Under the pieces are notes generated by a model that searched no databases, was not told the origin of the DNA, and worked only from the letters and a program-made list of their open reading frames with translations. This document shows positions 43,498-52,609 of a stretch of DNA of 64,000 bases, one piece after another. Origin of the DNA: Prochlorococcus marinus str. MIT 9211. Its GTDB lineage: Bacteria > Cyanobacteriota > Cyanobacteriia > PCC-6307 > Cyanobiaceae. The stretch lies in assembly GCF_000018585.1 (NCBI RefSeq), contig NC_009976.1, positions 1,624,964 to 1,688,963 of the forward strand. The letters are read 5' to 3'. Made by a program: the position numbers and the translations under genes. Numbering within the stretch: position 1 is the first letter of the stretch; each line of letters starts with the position of its first letter.

Positions 43498-44770
43498 TCA
43501 AACAACGCAAACCTGCTAAAAGGATCCAACCAGCTATATTAATTCGACTATCAAAAAAGGGCATATCTGTAGCATGTAGAAAAGTGAGTATAAAAGTTGC
43601 AGTCCACCATGCTCGGTTAAATAAATATACGTTATTAGAAGCTTTGTTCTTTATTTTGCCGAAATAAAAGCAAGCCTTAAAAGAGCTAATGAGCAGTGCT
43701 AAGACGAGACATATTATTAGAACGGCTACAGGTAAGCCATGTGCAACTGTTAACTCAAGTGGCAAGTTATGGGCATGACCATGCCAAATGCCTTGACGTA
43801 AGGGGTACAACACCGAAAAAGCAGCGGCCCCATACCCTAACCATGGTCTTTGTAGAAATAAATTGATTGCTTCCTTCCATTGATAAAGACGTGTTGCTTC
43901 TAAAGGTCTTCCATGAAGATATGGCAGGTCACTCAAACGAGACCATATACTCTCTGGGATAATCTTTCTTGCCCATAGTTGAAGTTCCAAGGGGCCTATC
44001 GGGAATACAGCGACACTAAGTACTAATAGAAATAAACTTAATAAAGGGAGTAAAACAAGCCAAGTGCTAGGTCCTAGAACAAAAGGAACCGCTAAGAACA
44101 TGCCCGACCAAGCATTCCTAGAATTAGTAAGTGCCAAAGCAACAGCAACAGCAACAGCAAATACCAAGCTAACGATACGATTACGAAGATTAGTCGATGA
44201 CTGTATTAGAAACGCCAAGCAAAACGGCCATACTAATGCCAACCAAGAGCCGGCAATATTGGCATAGTTAAATAAACCTGATAAACGGCCTTCTGGCTTC
44301 CCTCCAGGATCAATAAACCAAATAATTACACCGTCCCAAAATTCCCAAGGGCCATGCCATCCAAACCAGAGCTGACCAAAACCCGTTAAAAGAACGGGAA
44401 AAGTACCAAGAACGAACCAAAAAGCAGCTCGTTTTCTTGCTACAGCCGTTAATACATAAGGTTGAAAACCCCAAAAGCACCAAAAAAAAGGCAACCAATT
44501 CGCAAGTCCAACCCAAGCCAACCACCCTGAAAATGCCTGAAAACATCCAGCTACCATCAAAAAAGCAGCAATCAGCAATGGATAATTCCATTTGTCTTGC
44601 CAATAAACATCTCTCCGGTAAAGAGTGCCTTGAACAGATGCAATCAAAAGCAAGAACCCTGCGATAAACGGGCTAGATGCAAGAAAAAAAAGGCCTATTT
44701 GAAAACAAATCCATCCTGATTGTCTAGCAATAGGAGGTCGGTTTTTTAGTAACCAAGCAAAAGATTTCAT
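43439..44770 (-). CDS. O-antigen ligase/polymerase-like (IctB family) membrane protein
   Basis: A 443-residue protein with ten or more hydrophobic segments and the Wzy/WaaL-type loop GRLSGLFNYANIAGSWLAL, then TNSRNAWSG and FLQRPWLGYGAAAF. Cyanobacterial homologues are annotated as IctB, once proposed for bicarbonate uptake; a polysaccharide role is as plausible. The segment FAVAVAVALAL is encoded by a hexanucleotide repeat (44139-44160). It overlaps purU by four bases (ATGA) and, at its 3' end, the radical SAM gene by 59. Confidence 0.8.
   Translation of the reverse strand: MKSFAWLLKNRPPIARQSGWICFQIGLFFLASSPFIAGFLLLIASVQGTLYRRDVYWQDKWNYPLLIAAFLMVAGCFQAFSGWLAWVGLANWLPFFWCFWGFQPYVLTAVARKRAAFWFVLGTFPVLLTGFGQLWFGWHGPWEFWDGVIIWFIDPGGKPEGRLSGLFNYANIAGSWLALVWPFCLAFLIQSSTNLRNRIVSLVFAVAVAVALALTNSRNAWSGMFLAVPFVLGPSTWLVLLPLLSLFLLVLSVAVFPIGPLELQLWARKIIPESIWSRLSDLPYLHGRPLEATRLYQWKEAINLFLQRPWLGYGAAAFSVLYPLRQGIWHGHAHNLPLELTVAHGLPVAVLIICLVLALLISSFKACFYFGKIKNKASNNVYLFNRAWWTATFILTFLHATDMPFFDSRINIAGWILLAGLRCLIMSSDSLRKLHQYSVDGAA
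44139..44160. repeat. Hexanucleotide microsatellite, GCAACA x about 3.7
   Basis: GCAACAGCAACA continues for 22 bases inside the IctB-like gene. On the coding strand it encodes alternating Ala-Val in a membrane segment. A change of one unit would keep the frame. Confidence 0.7.
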
Positions 44771-45621
44771 GCAAAAACAGCGGTCCGACCGGAATAAACC
44801 ATTACCTGTCTACGCAGATGTAATCTCAATGCTCTCGCAAGCGCAATCCTTTCTGTATCACGACCTTTTCGAATTAAATCATCTACTTCATCTCTATGAC
44901 TCACTTGTAGAGTCGTTTGCTCAATAATCGGACCATCATCTAGTTCTTCAGTAACATAATGAGCAGTTGCACCTATCAATTTAACTCCTCGATTCCAAGC
45001 TTGATGGTACGGTTGCGCTCCTTTGAAAGCTGGCAAAAATGAATGATGGATATTGATAATTAATGGGAATTTTTTCAAAAATCCAGGGCTGAGAACTTGC
45101 ATATATTTAGCTAAAACTATTAATTCAATACGATGATCTAATAACGTATTTAAAATAATTTTTTCAGATTCCAATTTATTGTGCGAGTTAACAGGAATAT
45201 GTTGGAAATCAACATCAAAATCTCTAGTTATATAACTCAAATCAAGATGATTAGAAATGATCAAGGGTACTTTCATTTGAATTTCTCCACTTCGGACCCT
45301 CCAAAGAAGGTCTAATAAGCAATGACTCTGCTTACTAACAAAAATTGCAACCCTTGGATACTCATCCGAAAAGTTTAATTGTGCTTGACCTCCCAATCGA
45401 TCTGCCAATTTATTCACTGCTGACCCTATAGATTGTCTAGGCATGCTAAAACCTTGAAGATCCCACTCAATTCGACTCAAAAAAAGACCTGCCCCCTCAT
45501 CTGTATGATGATCAGCATGCCGAATATTGCCATCATTTTTTGCGACCCACCCAGCTATTGCACTTACTAATCCTGGACGATCAGGACATATCAGTTGCAA
45601 TATTACAGTTATAGAAGTCAA
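44767..45621 (-). CDS. purU: Formyltetrahydrofolate deformylase
   Basis: Hydrolyses 10-formyl-THF to formate and THF, balancing one-carbon units released by the glycine cleavage system. An N-terminal ACT-type domain (ICPDRPGLVSAIAGWVAK) is followed by a formyltransferase-like domain with INIHHSFLPAFKGAQPYHQA and GATAHYVTEELDDGPII, which carry the catalytic Asn/His/Asp set. The 284 residues match. In E. coli the ACT domain senses methionine and glycine. It is coupled to the IctB-like gene by a four-base overlap. Confidence 0.94.
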   Translation of the reverse strand: MTSITVILQLICPDRPGLVSAIAGWVAKNDGNIRHADHHTDEGAGLFLSRIEWDLQGFSMPRQSIGSAVNKLADRLGGQAQLNFSDEYPRVAIFVSKQSHCLLDLLWRVRSGEIQMKVPLIISNHLDLSYITRDFDVDFQHIPVNSHNKLESEKIILNTLLDHRIELIVLAKYMQVLSPGFLKKFPLIINIHHSFLPAFKGAQPYHQAWNRGVKLIGATAHYVTEELDDGPIIEQTTLQVSHRDEVDDLIRKGRDTERIALARALRLHLRRQVMVYSGRTAVFA

Positions 45622-45704
45622 GTAAAATTAAATCGATAAGTTATTTTCACTTGAAACAAAGCAAATGCCAATCAATATCAACAATAAAATAAAGATCACA
45701 AAAC

Positions 45705-46820
45705 ATGACTAACAGCAATCCAAGTATTAAACGAAATAATCATTTCAAAAATATTGCAGTAATTGGTGGAGGAGTTATAGGAAGCACAACTGCACTACAG
45801 CTAGCAACTCTAGGGTATGAAGTGGAAATTATTGATCCTGAACTCAATCAATCAACAAACTTTTCCAAACTGCTAACAGGTACTCAAGCTTCCTTAGGAG
45901 TGCTCATGGGAAATGTATTTAGAAGAAATACAGGGCGCAGCTGGGCTTTAAGGCAAAGAAGTATGGAGCTTTGGCCAAAGTTAATCTCCAAGCTAAGTAC
46001 ACAAACAAGTCCTCTGAAGCTTTATACACCACTAGTTCAATTGGCGAGATCAGAACATGAAGCAACACTAATGAATGAACTAATCATTAAACGAAGCCAC
46101 CTAGGTTTAGAACACTTAACCAATCATTCACCTACTAAAGTTAGTCGTTTATGGCCTAAAGCAAAGTATGGTGGGTTAATCTCAAATAATGATGGACGCA
46201 TTAATCCATTAAATTTAATGGTTTGTCTAATGAAAGCCTTGGACAAATATAAAGTAAGCAAAGTCAATAGGAAAGTATCTAGCCTTGAAAGATTACCCTC
46301 TAGTCAAAATAAAAGATGGCAACTTCAATTAGACAATAAAAGAATCCTTCAAAAAGATTGTGTTGTTATTTGTGCGGCTATAGGCAGTGAAGCATTACTA
46401 AAACCATTAGGTCATCACTATCCTATTGAATCAGTCTTGGGCCAAGCAATAAGGCTAACAATCAAAAGTGACTTTAAAAATTGGTCTGGATGGCCAGCTG
46501 TATTAATTAATCATGGAGTAAATTTAATACCGGAAAATACTAATCAGCTTTTAATAGGTGCAACCCTAGAACCTGGAATAACTACAAGTAATACAGCTCT
46601 AACAACAATGAGAGAAATGCATGGGTCCTCTCCTGAATGGATGCAATTTGCTTCGATTGAGAATAAATGGACAGGGATCAGAGGAAAACCTAGCAACGAA
46701 CCTGCTCCCTTGCTCAAAAACCTTGAGCAAGGGCTAATTCTTAACACTGCACACTATCGTAATGGTATTCTCCTTGCTCCAGCATGTGCTGAATGGGTTG
46801 GATATGAATTAATTAAATAA
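45705..46820 (+). CDS. FAD-dependent amino-acid oxidase-like protein
   Basis: A 371-residue flavoprotein of the DAO family (glycine/D-amino-acid oxidase, ThiO, DadA). The dinucleotide fold IAVIGGGVIGSTTALQLAT is at about residues 17-35 and followed by the expected acidic residue in EIIDPE. The C-terminal segment WTGIRGKPSNEPAPLL, then HYRNGILLAPA, resembles ThiO and DAO FAD contacts. The substrate is not readable; glycine oxidation for thiamine synthesis is one possibility. It is an isolated gene, convergent with dnaK. Confidence 0.8.
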   Translation: MTNSNPSIKRNNHFKNIAVIGGGVIGSTTALQLATLGYEVEIIDPELNQSTNFSKLLTGTQASLGVLMGNVFRRNTGRSWALRQRSMELWPKLISKLSTQTSPLKLYTPLVQLARSEHEATLMNELIIKRSHLGLEHLTNHSPTKVSRLWPKAKYGGLISNNDGRINPLNLMVCLMKALDKYKVSKVNRKVSSLERLPSSQNKRWQLQLDNKRILQKDCVVICAAIGSEALLKPLGHHYPIESVLGQAIRLTIKSDFKNWSGWPAVLINHGVNLIPENTNQLLIGATLEPGITTSNTALTTMREMHGSSPEWMQFASIENKWTGIRGKPSNEPAPLLKNLEQGLILNTAHYRNGILLAPACAEWVGYELIK

Positions 46821-46861
46821 AATGCAATAAGAATCTGGTCTTGAAATGGATTGTTTAATTA

Positions 46862-48766
46862 TTATTTAGATTCTGTAAATTCAGCATCAATTACATCATC
46901 ATTATTCCCACCATTAGAATTACCGGTATCATTTCCAGAAGTCTCGGCTGCTTGAGAAGCTGCATTTGCTTGTTGATAAACAGAAGCCCCTAAAGAATAG
47001 AGTTCTTGTTGTAGTTCTTCAACCAAAGTTTTCATAGTTTCAAAATCATCCTTATCAGTAGCCTCTTTCAATTTCATACGCTTTTCTTCAACTTTTACTT
47101 TTGCATCTGGTTCAACCTTATCTCCAAGCTCACCAAGTTGCTTTTCGGTCTGATAAACCAATGTTTCTGCCTGGTTTTTTAAATCAATCCTTTCACGCTT
47201 ATCTTTATCTGCTGTTGCATTAACTTCAGCATCTTTAACCATTTTATCAACTTCATTATCTGAAAGAGTTGAAGCACCAGTAATAGAAATACTTTGCTCT
47301 TTACCACTGCCTTTATCCTTAGCAGTCACACTAAGAATTCCATTCGCATCTATATCAAAAGTCACCTCAATTTGAGGCACTCCTCTAGGTGCAGGAGGTA
47401 TTCCATCCAAGCGAAATGTACCTAGGCTTTTATTGTCAGAGGCCATTTCTCTTTCACCTTGGAGAACATGAATCTCTACATTTGTCTGGCCATCAACTGC
47501 TGTTGAATACGTCTCTGCTTTTTTAGTCGGTACAGTCGTATTTCTAGTAATCATTTTTGTCATTACACCACCAAGCGTCTCAACACCTAGAGAAAGCGGG
47601 GTGACATCAAGAAGTAAAATATCTTTGACTTCACCAGCCAAAACGCCTCCCTGAATAGCAGCACCAACGGCAACAACTTCATCAGGATTGACAGTTTGAT
47701 TAGGGTCTTTCCCAGTCACTCTTTTTACCAATTCCTTAACAGCTGGCATACGTGTGGAACCTCCAACCATCACGATTTCATCTATCTCTCCAGTAGACAA
47801 CTTTGCATCTTTAAGAGCCTGTTCGACTGGTACACGACAGCGATCAATCAAATTTGAGGCTAGTTCTTCAAATTTTGCGCGTGTCAAAGTTAAATCTAAA
47901 TGCTTAGGCCCTTCTGGAGTAGCTGTAATAAACGGAAGGTTGATTTCGCTTTGAGTTGCATTAGAAAGTTCAATTTTTGCCTTTTCTGCAGACTCGGTTA
48001 AACGTTGTAAGGCTTGTTTATCCTGTCTTAAATCAATTCCTTCATTGCTTTTAAAAGTGCTTGCTAAATGATCAACAATCACCTTATCAAAATCATCTCC
48101 TCCAAGATGTGTATCACCAGAGGTAGATAAAACTTCAAAAACGCCATCTCCAACTTCTAGAACAGAAACATCAAATGTGCCTCCTCCAAGATCAAATACT
48201 AAAATTCTTTCATTACTTTTTTTGTCTAAACCATAAGCAAGAGCTGCCGCTGTAGGCTCATTTATAATTCTAAGAACCTCTAAGCCAGCTATCTTTCCAG
48301 CATCCTTAGTTGCTTGTCTTTGTGAATCATTGAAATAAGCTGGGACAGTAATAACTGCTTGAGTAACATTTTCACCCAGATATTTTCCAGCATCTTCAGA
48401 CAGTTTTCTCAAAACCTGAGCACTAACTTCTTCAGGTGAAAATTGCTTATCAAGTATGGGACATTTCAATTTCACGTTAGAACCTGCCTTTTCTACCGAA
48501 TAACTGACTTCTTTAGATTCTGAATTAACCTCGTCGACACGTCTTCCTACAAAACGTTTTGAAGAATAGAAAGTATTCTCCGGATTCATTACAGCCTGCC
48601 GTTTGGCAATTTGCCCAACCAATTGATCTTGATTTTTTGTATATGCAACCACTGAAGGAGTTGTACGAAAACCCTCCGCATTGGCAATTACAGTAGGCTT
48701 CCCTCCCTCCATAACTGCTACACAGCTATTAGTCGTACCAAGGTCAATTCCAACAACCTTCCCCAT
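46862..48766 (-). CDS. dnaK: Chaperone DnaK (Hsp70)
   Basis: ATP-dependent protein-folding chaperone. It begins [20 protein letters not shown]. The ATPase also shows [16 protein letters not shown] and [15 protein letters not shown], then the substrate domain ([16 protein letters not shown]). A lid and a Gly/Asn-rich tail ending [12 protein letters not shown] follow. At 634 residues it fits the main cyanobacterial DnaK2 type by its EF-hand-free acidic tail; that assignment is inference. The ribosome site is AGGAG about 10 bases before the ATG. No CIRCE element (TTAGCACTC-N9-GAGTGCTAA) is present upstream. dnaJ and grpE are not adjacent. Confidence 0.98.
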   Translation of the reverse strand: MGKVVGIDLGTTNSCVAVMEGGKPTVIANAEGFRTTPSVVAYTKNQDQLVGQIAKRQAVMNPENTFYSSKRFVGRRVDEVNSESKEVSYSVEKAGSNVKLKCPILDKQFSPEEVSAQVLRKLSEDAGKYLGENVTQAVITVPAYFNDSQRQATKDAGKIAGLEVLRIINEPTAAALAYGLDKKSNERILVFDLGGGTFDVSVLEVGDGVFEVLSTSGDTHLGGDDFDKVIVDHLASTFKSNEGIDLRQDKQALQRLTESAEKAKIELSNATQSEINLPFITATPEGPKHLDLTLTRAKFEELASNLIDRCRVPVEQALKDAKLSTGEIDEIVMVGGSTRMPAVKELVKRVTGKDPNQTVNPDEVVAVGAAIQGGVLAGEVKDILLLDVTPLSLGVETLGGVMTKMITRNTTVPTKKAETYSTAVDGQTNVEIHVLQGEREMASDNKSLGTFRLDGIPPAPRGVPQIEVTFDIDANGILSVTAKDKGSGKEQSISITGASTLSDNEVDKMVKDAEVNATADKDKRERIDLKNQAETLVYQTEKQLGELGDKVEPDAKVKVEEKRMKLKEATDKDDFETMKTLVEELQQELYSLGASVYQQANAASQAAETSGNDTGNSNGGNNDDVIDAEFTESK

Positions 48767-48873
48767 TGGTCACCAGCTCCTAAGAATGTCTTTATTTAAT
48801 AGAGTCATCCTCGGTAGTGAGTCCACATAGAGGCGAGGCGTGGTTCCCGAACAGGTAATGCATCCATTTGGCT

Positions 48874-49776
48874 ATGAAAGAAACAAAATTTAGCTCCATT
48901 ACTGGAAAAACAAGCCTTGTGGGGGTTATTGGGGATCCCATTTCCCATTCTCTTTCACCAGTAATTCAAAATGCAGCACTGCACAAAATGAATCTGGACT
49001 GGTGTTATCTCGCGATCCCATGTAAGCCTGACAACCTAGAATCAATAATCAAATGCTTAAGTAAGATCAATTGCAAAGGTTTAAATATTACAATTCCTCA
49101 TAAAACTAATGCTCTCAAGTTTTGTAATCATGTAAGTGAAATAGCAACCAAAGTTGGAGCAATCAATACTTTAATTCCAGACAATGATGATGGGTGGATT
49201 GGAACAAATACTGATGTTGAAGGGTTTTTAAAACCTCTTGGGTTAGAAAAGAATTGGGAAAGCCGAAATGCAGTAATACTAGGTAATGGTGGAAGTGCAA
49301 GAGCAGTTTTACTAGGTCTTGAAAAGTTAAAGTTGGCAGAGATTGCTATCATTGGCCGAAAAGAAACATCAATAACTAATCTAATTAATTCCCTGACTAG
49401 CCCTAATGGAAATATAAAAGGCTTGACTCAAGATAGTTTGCAATTAAATGAATATATAAAGAATGCCGATCTAATCATCAACACAACTCCAATAGGGATG
49501 CTTCAAACAAATAATACAAGCTGTATAGATTCTGAGATTCCTTTTGGTGAAAAGATTTGGGACAACCTAAAACCAAAAACTACTCTTTATGACTTAATTT
49601 ACAATCCAAGACCAACAAAGTGGCTAGAAATAGGAAAAGAAAAAGGCTGTATACCGATTGATGGCTTAGAAATGTTAATCCAACAGGGAGCTGCATCCTT
49701 AAGATTATGGAGCGGTATCGAAGAAATTCCTATAGATATCATGAGGAAATCAGCTAAAGATCACCTCCTAAATTAA
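48874..49776 (+). CDS. aroE: Shikimate dehydrogenase
   Basis: NADPH-dependent reduction of 3-dehydroshikimate. The substrate site is GVIGDPISHSLSPVIQNAAL and GLNITIPHKTNAL, with catalytic Lys in the latter. The NADP fold has AVILGNGGSARAVLLGL, and NTTPIGM and YDLIYNPRPT follow. The 300 residues start at ATG 48874; a TTG two codons earlier is possible. It is divergent from dnaK. Together with aroG, pabB/C and chorismate lyase it makes the window rich in shikimate-pathway functions, though the genes are scattered. Confidence 0.95.
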   Translation: MKETKFSSITGKTSLVGVIGDPISHSLSPVIQNAALHKMNLDWCYLAIPCKPDNLESIIKCLSKINCKGLNITIPHKTNALKFCNHVSEIATKVGAINTLIPDNDDGWIGTNTDVEGFLKPLGLEKNWESRNAVILGNGGSARAVLLGLEKLKLAEIAIIGRKETSITNLINSLTSPNGNIKGLTQDSLQLNEYIKNADLIINTTPIGMLQTNNTSCIDSEIPFGEKIWDNLKPKTTLYDLIYNPRPTKWLEIGKEKGCIPIDGLEMLIQQGAASLRLWSGIEEIPIDIMRKSAKDHLLN

Positions 49777-49800
49777 ACTAATAGAAAATAATGAATAAAA

Positions 49801-50262
49801 ATGCTAATCCCTATATGGCAAAGAGTACTTGGATTTTTCGTTTATATATTGCCTTTTACAGATGCCTTACCACTTGGAAGCAATTTATTTATTGAATTTC
49901 CAATATTAAACTTTATCTTAATTCCTGCGTTACCAATAATATTTATAAAAGCAAATATTCTTTTAGGTAGTTTATTAATCTTTTTAATACTCTTTATTGG
50001 TGTAGTGAGAAACCAAAATATTGCATACTTTCTTAGATTTAATACTCTCCAAGCTTTGCTGATCAACATTGCTATTATTATCGTTAATTATGGTCTTGAA
50101 ATTTTAATCAAGCCATTAGGCAACTCATTGTTAATACGAAGCACATCTAATACGATTTTTATTGTGATCCTAACCATTACAGTTTTTTCAATTATCAAAT
50201 GCTTACAAGGGGAAGAACCAGATCTTCCTGGAATCAGTGAAGCTGTCCGAATACAAATTTGA
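49801..50262 (+). CDS. Tic20-like (Ycf60) membrane protein
   Basis: A 153-residue protein with four hydrophobic segments. WQRVLGFFVYILPFTDALPLG at the N-terminus and VRNQNIAYFLRFNTLQALLI are typical of the Tic20 family, whose plastid member forms part of the protein import channel. The cyanobacterial function is unsettled. It is 24 bases after aroE and 75 before rpsF on the same strand. Confidence 0.85.
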   Translation: MLIPIWQRVLGFFVYILPFTDALPLGSNLFIEFPILNFILIPALPIIFIKANILLGSLLIFLILFIGVVRNQNIAYFLRFNTLQALLINIAIIIVNYGLEILIKPLGNSLLIRSTSNTIFIVILTITVFSIIKCLQGEEPDLPGISEAVRIQI

Positions 50263-50337
50263 ATAAAAGGCCATCAAAGTATATTGTGGAAATTCCGTCG
50301 CTCTTTTTTGGGCCAAACGTCCTTGTCGGAAAACATT

Positions 50338-50856
50338 ATGACAAATCAGCCTTACTACGAAACCATGTATATTCTCCGGCCTACTATCCCGGAGGATGAA
50401 GTTGACAGTCATCTCAAAAAATATACTGAGATACTAGAAAGTGCAGGCGGAGAAGTACTAGATAGCCAAATGAGAGGGAAAAGGCGGCTAGCCTACCCAA
50501 TTGGAAAACATAAAGAAGGAATTTATGTTCAATTAAGTCATCAAGGGGATGGACAGCATATCGCTGTATTAGAAAAAGCAATGCGACTTACGGAAGATGT
50601 AATACGTTATTTAACCGTAAAGCAAGATGGGCCTTTGCCTGCAAAAAGAGTTGTTAAGACAAGTGAAAAAAATGTCAAAGAAGATAAGGAAGTTGAAAAC
50701 AAGGAGACTACAACCGAGGATAAAGACCAAAAAGGAGATTTAAAAGAAACTAAGAAAAGTGAAAATAAAGACTCTGTAACAGAAGCTGAAGGTCAAAAAG
50801 ATATAAAAGAAGCTAAGGAAATTGAAAACAAGGAAATCGAAAAAAAAGAAGATTAA
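50338..50856 (+). CDS. rpsF: 30S ribosomal protein S6 with repeat-built C-terminal tail
   Basis: The small-subunit protein is recognisable in residues 1-100: [40 protein letters not shown] and [15 protein letters not shown]. Normal S6 ends near residue 100-110. Here a further 60 or so residues, very rich in Lys and Glu, follow and are built from three repeats (described separately). The start is ATG 50338, matching the family N-terminus; earlier in-frame starts would add non-homologous sequence. rpsR is not adjacent. The gene is convergent with argG. Confidence 0.95.
   Translation: MTNQPYYETMYILRPTIPEDEVDSHLKKYTEILESAGGEVLDSQMRGKRRLAYPIGKHKEGIYVQLSHQGDGQHIAVLEKAMRLTEDVIRYLTVKQDGPLPAKRVVKTSEKNVKEDKEVENKETTTEDKDQKGDLKETKKSENKDSVTEAEGQKDIKEAKEIENKEIEKKED
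50674..50856 (+). repeat. Three in-frame tandem repeats in the rpsF tail
   Basis: Units at 50674-50739 (66 bases), 50740-50802 (63) and 50803-50856 (partial, with the stop). At protein level they align as [22 protein letters not shown] and [11 protein letters not shown], each followed by a variable acidic stretch with QKGD, QKD or KED. The pattern shows internal duplication, not random low complexity. Confidence 0.75.
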
Positions 50857-50871
50857 TCTAAGTAATTGATA

Positions 50872-52074
50872 TTATTTATTTTTAGATTGAGCCCATAACC
50901 TACTTGGTAAACCCCATATATAAATGAAACCTTCAGCATTGTCATGTTTAAATTTATCTTGACTCCCATAAGTTGAAAAATCGGGTAAGTATAAACTATT
51001 TTGAGAAGAGCTTCGTCCCGTAATAGTTGCATTGCCTTTATGCAATTTGACTTTTACAGAGCCATTAACCTCATCTTGAGTACGATCTATAAATCCATCT
51101 AATGCATTCTTTAAGGGACTAAACCATAATCCCTGATATACCAAGTCAGCCCATTGTGTTTCAAGGGTAGACTTTGTGCGTAAAACATCCGCTGGCAAAG
51201 TCAAACTCTCCAGTTCTTGATGCGCTTTAATTAATAAAAGTAAGCCTGGAGTTTCATAAATCTCTCTACTTTTTATTCCAACAACTCTATTTTCAATCAT
51301 ATCGATGCGACCAAATCCATGCTTTCCTGCCAATTGATTAGCAAGAACAATAAGAGAAAGGGGATCTAGTTCAACCCCATCAATTGCAATAGGGTTACCA
51401 CCTTCAAAAATAATCTCGATTTCCTGGGATTGATCAGGCGTATTTTCAATAGAAGAAGTAATTTGATAAACCTCTTCAGGAGGACTCAACGAAATATCTT
51501 CCAAAGGACCAGCTTCAACACTTCTTCCTAAAAGATTTAAATCTATCGAATAAGGAGATTTCTTACTGACTGGAGCTGGTATGCCATACCTCTCTCCATA
51601 GGCAATAACTTCCTCACGGCTCATACCCCATTGTCTAGCTGGCGTTAAAACTTTTAATTCAGGTGCAAGTGTAGCTATCGCGATATCAAAACGAACTTGA
51701 TCATTACCTTTGCCAGTACATCCATGAGCAACAGCATCTGCTTCCAACTCTTTTGCTATATCTACCAAACGTTTAGAAATTAATGGTCTTGCTAAAGCTG
51801 TAGAAAGAGGGTATTTCCCTTCGTAAAGGGCATTAGCTCGAATTGCTGGAAAGGCAAAATCTTCAATAAAGGGTTTTACTAAATCATCGACTAAACATTC
51901 AGAAGCCCCTGCAGAAAGGGCTTTTTCTCGAATTGGCTCAAGTTCATCACCTTGTCCAAGATCTGCAGCAAAAGCGACTACTTCCTCGACACCATATTCA
52001 TTAATCAAATAAGGTATACAGGAACTGGTGTCTACGCCTCCAGAGTAAGCAAGAACAACTTTTTTAACTTCCAT
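50872..52074 (-). CDS. argG: Argininosuccinate synthase
   Basis: ATP-dependent joining of citrulline and aspartate in arginine synthesis. PP-loop [18 protein letters not shown] is at the N-terminus, with [16 protein letters not shown] after it. Citrulline/aspartate-site segments are [13 protein letters not shown] and [17 protein letters not shown]. From ATG 52074 it has 400 residues, the family length; an ATG at 52158 would add 28 non-homologous residues. A small membrane-protein gene ends five bases upstream. Confidence 0.97.
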   Translation of the reverse strand: MEVKKVVLAYSGGVDTSSCIPYLINEYGVEEVVAFAADLGQGDELEPIREKALSAGASECLVDDLVKPFIEDFAFPAIRANALYEGKYPLSTALARPLISKRLVDIAKELEADAVAHGCTGKGNDQVRFDIAIATLAPELKVLTPARQWGMSREEVIAYGERYGIPAPVSKKSPYSIDLNLLGRSVEAGPLEDISLSPPEEVYQITSSIENTPDQSQEIEIIFEGGNPIAIDGVELDPLSLIVLANQLAGKHGFGRIDMIENRVVGIKSREIYETPGLLLLIKAHQELESLTLPADVLRTKSTLETQWADLVYQGLWFSPLKNALDGFIDRTQDEVNGSVKVKLHKGNATITGRSSSQNSLYLPDFSTYGSQDKFKHDNAEGFIYIWGLPSRLWAQSKNK

Positions 52075-52079
52075 GTGGT

Positions 52080-52277
52080 TTAAACCCCAAACTTTCGAAA
52101 ACGAATAAAAGTCAAATAAATCAATAGTAAAGCGGATGGAGCAAACAGTAGTCCCCAAACTATGAAAGGTCTAATAATAAATGGTTCAGGATGATGTAAG
52201 CCCCAAAACCTTAAACCCAAACTCAAAACAAAAGCAAAGGTCCAAACAAACATGATTAATGGAAATTTAAAAGCCAA
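52080..52277 (-). CDS. Small two-segment membrane protein upstream of argG
   Basis: A 65-residue hydrophobic protein with segments [18 protein letters not shown] and [18 protein letters not shown], joined by a short loop containing HHPEPF, and a basic C-terminus (RFRKFGV). I know no function. It is read just before argG and may share its transcript. A 14-bp palindrome sits 17 bases upstream. Confidence 0.6.
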   Translation of the reverse strand: MAFKFPLIMFVWTFAFVLSLGLRFWGLHHPEPFIIRPFIVWGLLFAPSALLLIYLTFIRFRKFGV

Positions 52278-52293
52278 AACTCCTAATGAATCG

Positions 52294-52307
52294 CATAATG
52301 CATTATG
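52294..52307. promoter_or_regulatory. Perfect 14-bp palindrome in a divergent promoter region
   Basis: CATAATGCATTATG is fully self-complementary. It lies between the small membrane gene/argG unit (minus, start 52277) and the DUF3134 gene (plus, start 52335), where a dimeric regulator could act on both. Confidence 0.45.
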
Positions 52308-52334
52308 TTATTAGACTGGACCAATTTGATTGAG

Positions 52335-52592
52335 ATGACAACATCCGATAGCGTAAATCCTGCCTTAACCCGTTATGGGAGAAAGGAACCAGCACCAGTC
52401 TTGCCCCTACGAGAAGAGCCAGACCTCCTTAGCTGGTTAGAATCTAGTGGAAGGCTCATTGCCGACGAAGTATCCGCCATTCAAGAAGTAAGCACTGTTG
52501 AAGAAGAAGAGTTGTCAGCATTAATGGGAGAAAAAGAAGATTTCAAGACCGAAGAAGATTCATCAGACGAAGATGACTGGGAAGAAGGCTAA
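52335..52592 (+). CDS. DUF3134 family protein
   Basis: An 85-residue cyanobacterial protein of unknown function. The conserved core ALTRYGRKEPAPVLPLREEP and LLSWLESSGRLIADE matches DUF3134. The C-terminus is strongly acidic (EEDSSDEDDWEEG). ATG 52335 fits the family start; ATG 52305 would add ten residues from the palindrome region. It is followed 17 bases later by mraY. Confidence 0.82.
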   Translation: MTTSDSVNPALTRYGRKEPAPVLPLREEPDLLSWLESSGRLIADEVSAIQEVSTVEEEELSALMGEKEDFKTEEDSSDEDDWEEG

Positions 52593-52609
52593 TAACAAAC
52601 AATTCTTTA

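Noticed and set aside
48767..48873. CIRCE heat-shock operator upstream of dnaK
   Set aside because: No TTAGCACTC-N9-GAGTGCTAA or close variant is present.
50855..50888. AATCTAA/TTAGATT inverted repeat between rpsF and argG as a terminator
   Set aside because: The arms are all weak pairs, the loop is 20 bases, and one arm lies inside argG coding sequence.
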